From NCBI GenBank assembly GCA_964594045.1, contig CAZQKR010000036.1:1-43807 (forward strand): a DNA stretch of 43,807 nt. The letters are read 5' to 3'. Under the pieces are notes generated by a model. The model was not told the origin of the DNA and did no database searches. It was given only the letters and a program-made list of their open reading frames with translations. A program made the translations under genes and the position numbers. Shown in pieces: positions 8,411 through 17,672 of this stretch. Position 1 is the first letter of the stretch. Every line of letters begins with the position of its first letter. This stretch comes from UBA2365 sp964594045. Lineage in GTDB: Bacteria > Bacteroidota > Bacteroidia > Chitinophagales > Saprospiraceae.

Positions 8411-10267
8411 ATGACAGAAAAAAAACTTAAATTGACGGGGGGAACCGTTGACAGTGTAGTTATTCGGTTTGTCGGAGATTCTGGAGACGGGATGCAATTG
8501 ACCGGGACACAGTTCTCTGATACCTCGGCCATGATGGGAAATGATATTGCAACTTTTCCAAATTATCCGTCTGAGATACGTGCTCCTCAGGGTAGTATTT
8601 ATGGTGTTTCAGGATTCCAGGTTCAGATTGGTCACGCATCAATTCATACGCCCGGAGACGAAGTGGATGTCCTTGTAGCTATGAACCCGGCCGCTTTGAA
8701 AACCAATCTTTCTTCTGTGCCTGTCGGTAAAACCATCATTGTGGATACAGACAATTTTAACAAGAAGAACCTCCAAAAGGCAGAGTATGAGGAAAATCCT
8801 TTACTTACCGGAGAATTGAACAATTATGTGGTCATAGAAGCCCCTATTACCAGCCTGACCAGGGAAAGTATTGCAGACACAGGTCTGGACAACAAAGCCA
8901 TGACAAGGAGCAAAAACATGTTTGCTCTGGGAATGGTATTTTGGATGTTCAGTCGTCCACTTAAATATACAGAAGCTTTTATTGATAAAAAATTTGCGAA
9001 TAAGCCAGAATTGATTGAAGCCAATAAAAGAGCATTGCGTGCCGGTTTCAATTTTGCTGAAACGATCGAACTGATCTCATCGGCTTATACCATTTTACCG
9101 GCAAAGATGAATCCCGGAATCTACAGGATCATCAGCGGAAATACCGCGACTGCCTGGGGATTCCTTGCTGCTTCAGAAAAATCAGGCAGACCGATTTTTC
9201 TCGGTTCTTATCCCATTACACCCGCAACCGATATTTTGCAGGAACTTACTGCAAAAAAATATTTTGGAGCGAAAACTTTCCAGGCAGAAGATGAAATTGC
9301 CGGAATTTCAACCGCTATTGGCGCGTCATTCACCGGCCATTTAGCCATTACCACAACTTCCGGACCCGGACTGGCTCTTAAAAGCGAAGCTATTGGGCTG
9401 GCAGTGATGACTGAATTACCGATTGTCATTGTCGATGTTCAGCGCGGTGGCCCTTCAACGGGTTTGCCTACCAAACCCGAACAATCAGATCTTTTGCAGG
9501 CTATGTATGGAAGACATGGCGAAAGCCCTGTTATTGTTGTTGCTGCTAAATCTCCGGCAGATTGTTTCAATATGGCTTTTGAAGCTTCCAGACTGGCCAT
9601 GGAACATATGACCCCGGTCATATTGCTGACAGACGGTTACATTGCCAATGGGTCAGAACCCTGGAAAATCAAGAAAATGGAAGATTTGCCGGTCATATAC
9701 CCAAATGACCTCAAAAGCACCAGGGAAGAATGGATGCCTTATAAAAGAGATCCGGAAACCTTGGCAAGGGAATGGGTTATTCCGGGAACGCCGGGCTTTG
9801 AACACAGAGTCGGAGGTCTTGAGAAGAAAGACGGTTCAGGAGATGTTAATCAAAGTCCTGAAAACCATCAATTGATGGTAAAACTGAGAGCTGAAAAAAT
9901 CTCCAGGGTGGAAAATAATATTCCGCTGATGCATGTTGACGGAGCCCAGGAAGGTGACTTGCTGGTAATTGGCTGGGGAGGCACCTACGGAAGTTTATTC
10001 ACCGCGGTCAATCACCTGTACGAAGGAGGGCACAAAATTGGCTTGATGCATTTTAATTACCTCAATCCAATGCCGAAAAATACCGCTGAGATTTTGAAAA
10101 AATTCAAGAAATTCATCATTTGCGAACTGAATATGGGACAACTTCACACTGTGATGAATGGCAAATTCCCTGAGTATGATTACTTTAAATACAATAAAGT
10201 GCAGGGCTTGCCATTTACGGTTCTGGAGTTGACCCAGAAGTTTGAACAAATATTAAATAATCAATAA
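8411..10267 (+). CDS. korA: 2-oxoacid:ferredoxin oxidoreductase, fused gamma-alpha subunit
   Basis: The 618-residue protein starts with the gamma domain (FVGDSGDGMQLTG, residues about 20-32, through about 190). It continues with the alpha subunit pyrimidine-binding domain. The YPITPATDI motif near 270 recognises the 2-oxoacid carboxylate, and FQAEDEIAGIS near 294 holds the conserved Glu. With KorB it oxidatively decarboxylates a 2-oxoacid, most likely 2-oxoglutarate, to the acyl-CoA and reduces ferredoxin. The reaction is reversible. Length is normal for the Bacteroidota gamma-alpha fusion. KorB follows after 11 bases. Oxoglutarate specificity is inferred; pyruvate or a branched-chain 2-oxoacid cannot be excluded. 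Confidence 0.93.
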   Translation: MTEKKLKLTGGTVDSVVIRFVGDSGDGMQLTGTQFSDTSAMMGNDIATFPNYPSEIRAPQGSIYGVSGFQVQIGHASIHTPGDEVDVLVAMNPAALKTNLSSVPVGKTIIVDTDNFNKKNLQKAEYEENPLLTGELNNYVVIEAPITSLTRESIADTGLDNKAMTRSKNMFALGMVFWMFSRPLKYTEAFIDKKFANKPELIEANKRALRAGFNFAETIELISSAYTILPAKMNPGIYRIISGNTATAWGFLAASEKSGRPIFLGSYPITPATDILQELTAKKYFGAKTFQAEDEIAGISTAIGASFTGHLAITTTSGPGLALKSEAIGLAVMTELPIVIVDVQRGGPSTGLPTKPEQSDLLQAMYGRHGESPVIVVAAKSPADCFNMAFEASRLAMEHMTPVILLTDGYIANGSEPWKIKKMEDLPVIYPNDLKSTREEWMPYKRDPETLAREWVIPGTPGFEHRVGGLEKKDGSGDVNQSPENHQLMVKLRAEKISRVENNIPLMHVDGAQEGDLLVIGWGGTYGSLFTAVNHLYEGGHKIGLMHFNYLNPMPKNTAEILKKFKKFIICELNMGQLHTVMNGKFPEYDYFKYNKVQGLPFTVLELTQKFEQILNNQ

Positions 10268-10278
10268 ATTAGTATATC

Positions 10279-11292
10279 ATGTCAGAGCAAACCAATCCGG
10301 TTTTAACTTTTAAGGATTTTCAAAGCGACCAGGAAGTAAGATGGTGTCCCGGATGTGATGATTATATCATTTTAAGGGCAATGTTGAAAGCATTGCCTGA
10401 AATGGGTAAAAAGAAAGAGGATTTTGTCTTTGTTTCAGGTATTGGTTGTTCCTCCAGGTTTCCGTATTATGTGGGAACCTATGGTATCCACGGGATACAC
10501 GGACGGGCAACAGCAATTGCAACCGGTGTCAAATTGGCCAACCCCAACCTTTCTGTCTGGGTGATGACCGGTGATGGTGATGCCATGGCCATCGGAGGCA
10601 ACCATTTTATACATCTTATCAGAAGGAACATCGATATTAAAATTGTCATGTTCAACAATGAGATCTATGGCCTGACCAAAGGACAGTTTTCTCCGACTTC
10701 ACTGATAGGACAAAAAACATACACGTCTCCATACGGGAATATCCAGCCTCCGTTCAATCCGGGTCAACTGACAATTGGTTCTTCAGGGAAGTACTTTGCC
10801 AGAATTCCCGGGAATGATCCTAAATATATGGAGGAGCTTTTTGTAAAAGCCGAGCATTTCAAAGGAACTGCATCAATTGAAATATTGCAGAATTGTGTGA
10901 TCTTCAATGACGGAGCCTTTGAAAATGTTACCAATAAAGAAACTGAGGCGGATGCGCAGTTGCGTATTGAACACGGTAAAAAAATGATCTTTGGAAAGAA
11001 CAAAGATAAAGGGTTGATATTGAACGGATTCAAACTCGAAGTAGTCACTATTGGCGAAAATGGTATCACCGAGGATGATATTTTGGTTCACGATGCACAT
11101 GAATTGGATCCTACACTCCACCTGATGCTGGTCAGACTGCAAAACCCTGTTGTGATGGGTGAGATCAGGAGAATTGAAGAACCGTCTTATGACCAGATTT
11201 ATATAGAAAGAATGGACAGCGTTGCGAAGAAATCTCCCTTTAAAAACCTGGATGAAATGTTTTTCTCCGGAGATACCTACGTTGTAGAATAG
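10279..11292 (+). CDS. korB: 2-oxoacid:ferredoxin oxidoreductase, beta subunit
   Basis: The 337-residue subunit binds thiamine diphosphate through the segment from TGDGDAMAIGGNH (near 95) to MFNNEIYGLTKGQ (near 120). Cysteines in WCPGCDD near the start, GIGCSSR near 55 and LQNCVIF near 208 are placed to hold the proximal [4Fe-4S] cluster. It passes electrons from the thiamine intermediate to ferredoxin, probably the divergent dicluster ferredoxin. It starts 11 bases after korA, clearly the same transcript, and ends before the hairpin at 11326-11358. Confidence 0.94.
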   Translation: MSEQTNPVLTFKDFQSDQEVRWCPGCDDYIILRAMLKALPEMGKKKEDFVFVSGIGCSSRFPYYVGTYGIHGIHGRATAIATGVKLANPNLSVWVMTGDGDAMAIGGNHFIHLIRRNIDIKIVMFNNEIYGLTKGQFSPTSLIGQKTYTSPYGNIQPPFNPGQLTIGSSGKYFARIPGNDPKYMEELFVKAEHFKGTASIEILQNCVIFNDGAFENVTNKETEADAQLRIEHGKKMIFGKNKDKGLILNGFKLEVVTIGENGITEDDILVHDAHELDPTLHLMLVRLQNPVVMGEIRRIEEPSYDQIYIERMDSVAKKSPFKNLDEMFFSGDTYVVE

Positions 11293-11325
11293 TTAGTCAA
11301 GGTTTTTTGTAAATACTTTAAAGTG

Positions 11326-11358
11326 TAATAGACGGCAATCATATTTTGCCGTCTATTA
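11326..11358. terminator. Hairpin shared by korB and the alpha/beta hydrolase gene
   Basis: A 13-bp stem (11326-11338 with 11346-11358) closes a 7-nt loop. For korB it is a downstream terminator candidate. On the minus strand it overlaps the last codons and the TGA (11339-11341) of the hydrolase gene, so the stop codon lies in the loop and the right arm is coding. Confidence 0.65.
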
Positions 11359-12190
11359 TATTTATGATGAGTTGTGTAATTTCTTCAGCCTTGAATGTGA
11401 TGATCTGATGCCCTACATCCGGTATTAACATAGTTGTCAAAAATCTTGGATTGATGTTTCTTTTGGAAAATTCAAGATTTTTCGGACTGATCACCAGATC
11501 CAGTTTTCCATGGATATGATAAACCGGAATTTTCAGAGTATGCCATATAGGTAATATCTCTTTTAATTCGGCTTCATGTTCCAGGTTTTCGAGCGCTCCG
11601 ACTTTGGTGGCCTCAGGCATGATCTGCCTTGTAGCAGGATTGTTCACCATTTTGGAAGTTGGAAATACACGCTCCAATTCAGGATCGATAGCGGGAGCCA
11701 GCATAACGAGCCTGATGTTTTTATCCTGATTTTTACTGGCATAGGTTGCAACTATGGCAGAACCATAGCTATGTCCGACCAGAACAATGGATTTAGAAGG
11801 ATATTTTGAAATTACATAATCCACAACTTCAGCCTGTTTTTCAATGTCAGTCAGGGCTTCTCCCGGATTGGACATTCCATAGCCTGGCCTGTCAAGGGAT
11901 ATGAAACGTACATTTTTGTTCAGCAAAGCTGTGTCGGACATGATTTCCCTGTAACGCATGGCATTGCTCACAGCGCCATGTAATCCAAATACGAGAATAT
12001 CAGCATCTTTTGATGTATAGGTTTCGAGATACCTGATGGGTATGTCATAAATGGTATCGTAATGAATTTCAAAATGGATGTTACGTTCACTGAAATAATC
12101 ATAAATTTTGGGGTCAGGGATCGCAAAAACCTGAGCAATTCCTGAAATAAACAATAACACAGATAATATGTAACTTCTGTTTTGGATCAT
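11339..12190 (-). CDS. Secreted alpha/beta hydrolase
   Basis: This 283-residue protein has a Sec signal peptide (hydrophobic 8-22, cleavage likely after VFA) and the alpha/beta hydrolase fold. The nucleophile elbow GHSYG puts the catalytic Ser at 141. The SLDRPGYGMS segment near 98 is the usual strand-loop before the cap. An acid in HGKLDLV and a histidine in VGHQII complete the likely triad. Substrate is unknown; esterase or lipase-like activity in the periplasm or at the surface is inferred. A GTG sits directly before the chosen ATG at 12190. It has no operon partner: the next gene on this strand starts about 1 kb upstream. Confidence 0.85.
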   Translation of the reverse strand: MIQNRSYILSVLLFISGIAQVFAIPDPKIYDYFSERNIHFEIHYDTIYDIPIRYLETYTSKDADILVFGLHGAVSNAMRYREIMSDTALLNKNVRFISLDRPGYGMSNPGEALTDIEKQAEVVDYVISKYPSKSIVLVGHSYGSAIVATYASKNQDKNIRLVMLAPAIDPELERVFPTSKMVNNPATRQIMPEATKVGALENLEHEAELKEILPIWHTLKIPVYHIHGKLDLVISPKNLEFSKRNINPRFLTTMLIPDVGHQIITFKAEEITQLIINIIDGKI

Positions 12191-12656
12191 CACGGGAGTT
12201 TTTAAGCAAAAACGTTGGCCAGTTTGAAATGTTGGATGAAAAAACTGATAAATTAACTTAGAGTATGTTTTTTAACGATTGATTAACAATCTATGGTCAG
12301 AACCGATTGTGGGGAATTGGGTGAATTCATGACATTTTGATGATGAAAAAACAGGAATGGTCAACTGAAAGGATGAAAAAACTTCTTTATAAGGAATTTG
12401 TGACTAAAAATATCAAATGAACGACGAGAAAATATAAGAAGATATTTGGTAATTGTTTAGGTAGAAAGTCTTTTAGTCTTCAGTCTTTTAGCTAATGATT
12501 AATACTTGAGTTAAAAATTCATTTTCGAGGGCAAATTTAGTGTCTATTGCACAAAGTACGCGCTCAAATCTAACAGACTAACAGACTAATCAGCTAACCA
12601 CCTAAATAATTACAATATTTGAACAGGTGGTAAAAAAAAGAGGCTAATTCAGAGGA
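12191..12656. other. Gap with inverted AGTCTTTTAG-word element
   Basis: The 466 bases between two minus-strand genes contain no convincing frame. The notable content is the short-word element described separately at 12466-12600. The rest is AT-rich without hairpins I could confirm. Confidence 0.5.
12466..12600. repeat. Quasi-periodic inverted word element (AGTCTTTTAG / CTAACAGACT)
   Basis: The left arm (12466-12502) repeats AGTCTTTTAG-like words three times and ends in TTAGCTAATGATTAA. The right arm (12567-12600) has CTAACAGACTAACAGACT and then AATCAGCTAACC, which is the same word set in reverse complement. The arms match by vocabulary rather than base by base, and about 65 unrelated bases lie between them. 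Confidence 0.6.
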
Positions 12657-13166
12657 TCAAATCTCATGTTCATTTTGATGAAGTTCTTCAAAAAAACCAG
12701 TCTGCCTATTTTTCCTGACTTTGTTCCATTCAAAATATCTTCCGTTCATCGCGATATAGACGCCAGGGCTGAGAGATTGGGCAAATGCAAGCGCACTGCC
12801 CAGGTTAAAGAATCCGTCTGAAGAGTTACCGAAGGCAGTTGGTATCAAAGCACCTGTCAGAATAATGGTCTTATCAGTAATATTGGCTTCAGCCAACACC
12901 TTGGCTGTTTCAACCATGGTGTCCGTACCATGACTGATCACGATACTTTTAAATTCAGTTTTTTGACAATGATATAAAATGATCTGCCTTTCTGCTTCTG
13001 ACATGTGAAGGCTGTCAATCATCATGAGTGTTTTAATATCCAAAGGTAAAGTACATCTTCCCCGCTCGAACATTTCAGGGATGTGTGTATTTTTAAAATA
13101 CAATTCTCCATTGAGAAAATTATATTCCTTGTCGAATGTTCCACCGGTGATAAACACTTGTACCAT
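12657..13166 (-). CDS. Stand-alone asparaginase N-terminal domain protein
   Basis: At 169 residues this is only the N-terminal half of a type I/II L-asparaginase. It has the first nucleophile motif (ITGGTFDKEYN, Thr near residue 9) and the second HGTDTMVETA motif with the Thr-Asp pair near 81. The ILTGALIP strand, where full enzymes have LTGAM, follows. The C-terminal domain that completes the tetramer interface is absent, and the gene ends naturally with TGA. Short asparaginase-domain proteins like this are known in Bacteroidota and proteobacteria, so it need not be broken. Whether it hydrolyses asparagine is uncertain. No partner gene adjoins it. Confidence 0.8.
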   Translation of the reverse strand: MVQVFITGGTFDKEYNFLNGELYFKNTHIPEMFERGRCTLPLDIKTLMMIDSLHMSEAERQIILYHCQKTEFKSIVISHGTDTMVETAKVLAEANITDKTIILTGALIPTAFGNSSDGFFNLGSALAFAQSLSPGVYIAMNGRYFEWNKVRKNRQTGFFEELHQNEHEI

Positions 13167-13640
13167 AACGATATTAGCTATATTGTCAATTAAAATGCGG
13201 CCAAAAATACCAATAAATTTGAAGATTATCCCAATTTTGTATCAGGTAGTTTGCTATATATCAAAACACACAGGGTAAAATGATATTCCTACTTTTTTAA
13301 AAGAAAAGAGCCCTGGAATTCAGAGATAGTAATGAAGTTGTTAAAAATGTACCTTATTGCTTGCAAACAAATTACTGACGAATACTGACGATGCTTTGCA
13401 TGTCAGCATCTCCGATACTGACGATGCTTTGCATGTCAGCATTTTGATCACTGACGAAGCAAGCTTGTCAGTATCTTCGATCCAAAAAAGAACTTCGCCC
13501 TGACTTTTGCTGGCCTGCCACTTCGTGTTCCTTCCCTGGAATATCCAGGGATATTCACCTTTCAGGACCGGTCAGTCATTTTCAGCTATCAACATAATAC
13601 TCAAACAACTTCAACTTTTAAAAAAACATCTTTCGATAAC
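13167..13640. other. Gap with tandem CTGAC palindromes
   Basis: This 474-base region has no credible gene. It holds the tandem palindromes at 13372-13475. A small hairpin follows at 13534-13550 (CCCTGGA-ATA-TCCAGGG), overlapped by a mutually exclusive one at 13540-13555 (AATATC / GATATT). Confidence 0.5.
13372..13475. repeat. Tandem imperfect palindromes (CTGACGATGC...GCATGTCAG)
   Basis: Two identical 28-bp units (13382-13409 and 13415-13442, period 33) each fold as CTGAC-G-ATGC / GCAT-GTCAG around a TTT loop. A diverged third unit at about 13450-13474 keeps the ACTGAC...GTCAGT ends but has a different centre (GAAGCAAGCTT). A partial CTGACGAA copy precedes the first. Each unit can form a hairpin. 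Confidence 0.8.
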
Positions 13641-15116
13641 TTAGAACCGGTATCCAATACTGAAATACCATCCCTTGGATTTGATGATATCATCAGGATT
13701 TTTTTGCAGATCAGTTAATCCAACCGGCCAGGAACCGGAAATACGCCAATCCATGAGCTCCAGTCCAAACCCAAGTTGATAGCCCCATTCCTGATCATTA
13801 AAGGAACTCTTGAAGTCGATCGCTTCTCCTCCGTTTTTCCCGGCAAAAGTTTTCAGAAAATAAGGTCCGCCAAAAAAGAAAGTGCTGAATAATCCACCCA
13901 CATCATCCAGCAGATAAACGTTTAAATTGACCGGTATCATAACTGAATGCCGTCTGAAAGTGCCTGCCGGCGATCTGCTGCCATCACCCAGGTACATGAC
14001 TTCGGTCTGTAAACCGAAGTTTTTATGAAGTTTCAATTCTGCAGACAGACCGGCACCGTAACTCAAAACATTTTTTGCAGTATAGAACCTTTCAGGAAAA
14101 CTATGCCAGGAACTACCGCCCAGAGCAAAAATTCCTGTTTCCAGTTTTACTGTTTGCTTACTTTGTTGTTTTACAATTTTGGCAGAAGGTTTTAATTCAG
14201 GCATATTTGACATTTCTGATATCAGACTGCTCATATAAGCAGTGACCAGGGCCATGCCTTCATAATCCAGTTTTTCGTGGGTGTCCTGAGGTTTATGATA
14301 AGGAGATTTCATGCCGGTATAAACGTGAATTGCCGGGATTCCTTTATCGCCAAAAGATTTTGTATCTGTTCTCAATTCAACTTCATCGCCCATGTTTTTG
14401 AGTTCGATCCCGAAGGACCGGGCAATATCTTCTGCTAATTGCTCTCCGCCCTGCAAAAGACTGATCCCTTTCAGATCTATTCCTTTATTGGCAGCATACA
14501 TACCTACCATATCCAGGCTAAACATCGCTTTGATATCTGCTGTTTCAGCCAAAGCATTGTTTTCTGTAAAATAGTTAGAACCCAGCAAACCGCTTTCTTC
14601 AGCGTCAAATGCGATGAAAATGATACTTCTTTTCAAAAAATCTTTTTGCGTTGAGAAATATCGGGCCAGTTCGAGCAATGCCGCAACTCCGCTGGCATTA
14701 TCATCGGCGCCATGGAAAATCCTGTTGGTGCCATTTGCTTCTTCCACTCCCAGATGATCATAATGTGCACCGATGACCAGGAATTCATTTGCCAGGACAG
14801 GATCCGTTCCCTTCAGAAAACCAATTACGTTGGTCGCTGGCACTCTTGCCAGACCTATACGAAGATAAAAATCCTGAAAATAGCCTGATTCATCAAAGGG
14901 TAATAGTCCGGATTCAGTAAATTGGTTTGCGATATAATTTTTGGCAAGTACTTTACCTTCGGTACCTAAGCCTCTTCCCTCTAATTGTTCTGATGCCAAA
15001 AAAGTTACATGCTCTCTGAGCATGTTCTCCAACTGGAATTTATCGAGCTCCTGTGCTTCAAGACCAGAAAACACGAAAATCAACCAAAATAACAGAAGTT
15101 TAGTATTGAAACGCAT
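13641..15116 (-). CDS. M28 metallopeptidase fused to an outer-membrane beta-barrel
   Basis: The 491-residue protein has a Sec signal peptide (cleavage likely after LEA at 19-21). A complete M28 zinc peptidase domain follows at about 25-305. Metal ligands and catalytic residues are visible: His118 in GAHYDHLG, Asp138/139 in GADDNASG, the catalytic Glu173 and ligand Glu174 in DAEESGLLGS, Asp202 in SLDMVG, and a His near 275 in YHKPQDT. Residues 324-491 look like a PorT/OMP_b-brl_2-type beta-barrel: alternating hydrophobic strands, Gly-rich turns and a terminal Phe (SIGYRF). It likely removes N-terminal amino acids from peptides at the outer membrane. The ATG at 15116 was chosen over an upstream GTG. 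The fusion is unusual (see findings). Confidence 0.85.
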   Translation of the reverse strand: MRFNTKLLLFWLIFVFSGLEAQELDKFQLENMLREHVTFLASEQLEGRGLGTEGKVLAKNYIANQFTESGLLPFDESGYFQDFYLRIGLARVPATNVIGFLKGTDPVLANEFLVIGAHYDHLGVEEANGTNRIFHGADDNASGVAALLELARYFSTQKDFLKRSIIFIAFDAEESGLLGSNYFTENNALAETADIKAMFSLDMVGMYAANKGIDLKGISLLQGGEQLAEDIARSFGIELKNMGDEVELRTDTKSFGDKGIPAIHVYTGMKSPYHKPQDTHEKLDYEGMALVTAYMSSLISEMSNMPELKPSAKIVKQQSKQTVKLETGIFALGGSSWHSFPERFYTAKNVLSYGAGLSAELKLHKNFGLQTEVMYLGDGSRSPAGTFRRHSVMIPVNLNVYLLDDVGGLFSTFFFGGPYFLKTFAGKNGGEAIDFKSSFNDQEWGYQLGFGLELMDWRISGSWPVGLTDLQKNPDDIIKSKGWYFSIGYRF

Positions 15117-15332
15117 GAACACGGATTTATTGATTCACCAAGAAACAGGAAATATGACCTAAATTTATTTCAAAAATAGTTTTTTACGACAAAATCACAC
15201 ATTTCCCACGGGAATCATTTCAAATAATATACATATTTCCTGAATTTGTATTTGGCCGTGCCTGAAAAAATGACTTTAGTCGATAAGTTGCCTAATTGTG
15301 AGCTGATTTATGCATAATTGATGTTTAAATTT

Positions 15333-15340
15333 TAACTTTG
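15333..15340 (+). promoter_or_regulatory. Candidate -7 box for the lemA operon
   Basis: TAACTTTG matches TAnnTTTG exactly, 53 bases before the lemA ATG. I find no TTTG at the normal distance upstream. Confidence 0.35.
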
Positions 15341-15393
15341 TTACTGTACATTTTTTTTGACTTTAAAATTCTTAATCACATAATCAACTCAAA

Positions 15394-15942
15394 ATGCTTA
15401 AAGTTTTAATTCTGCTGGTGATCGTATTGGTGATCTATGCGATCTACATTTACAACAAGCTCATCCGTAACAGAACCTTGGTCGATGAGGCCTGGAGCGG
15501 AATTGATGTACATCTGAAAAAACGCTATGACCTGATCCCTAATCTGGTGAATACCGTCAAGGGATATGCTTCGCATGAGAAGGAAATCTTTGAAAAACTG
15601 GCCGAGCTGAGAGCTGCCGGGATGGGCGCAAGCAGCGTTAAGGACCATTCTGCTGCGGAGATGAATATTTCCAGGGCTTTGGGACAGCTATTTGCCATCG
15701 CGGAAAACTATCCTGAATTGAAGGCTAATCAGAATTTTGTTGAATTGCAGAAGGAAGTTTCCAATATTGAAAGCGATTTACAGAAAGCAAGACAATACTA
15801 CAATGGAACAGTGAGGAACTACAATATTATGATAGAGCAATTTCCATCCAATCTCATTGCCAGTTCAACAAATCATGTTCCGGCTGAATTTTTTGAGCTG
15901 AGCAATGATGCTGAAAGATCTGTTCCGGAAATCAAGTTTTGA
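15394..15942 (+). CDS. lemA: LemA family membrane protein
   Basis: This 182-residue protein has one N-terminal membrane helix (about 3-19). The LemA core follows with its diagnostic motif series: NRTLVDEAWSGIDVHLKKRYDLIPNL split across residues 26-51, then VKGYASHEKE and the NFVELQKEVSNIES segment, and a YNGTVRNYN run near 130. LemA proteins are helical and exposed in the periplasm or at the surface; their molecular role is not established. The gene is followed with almost no gap by a DUF2207 gene. The LemA-DUF2207 pairing is common, so the two products likely work together in the envelope. Confidence 0.95.
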   Translation: MLKVLILLVIVLVIYAIYIYNKLIRNRTLVDEAWSGIDVHLKKRYDLIPNLVNTVKGYASHEKEIFEKLAELRAAGMGASSVKDHSAAEMNISRALGQLFAIAENYPELKANQNFVELQKEVSNIESDLQKARQYYNGTVRNYNIMIEQFPSNLIASSTNHVPAEFFELSNDAERSVPEIKF

Positions 15943-15950
15943 GACTGGTC

Positions 15951-17642
<1,692 letters not shown>

Positions 17643-17672
17643 TCATGATTTTTGTGAAAAAAAAACTTTAAA

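Noticed and set aside
13372..13475. CRISPR array
   Set aside because: Only two exact units with 5-base separation and no spacers, and no cas genes. It is a tandem palindrome instead.
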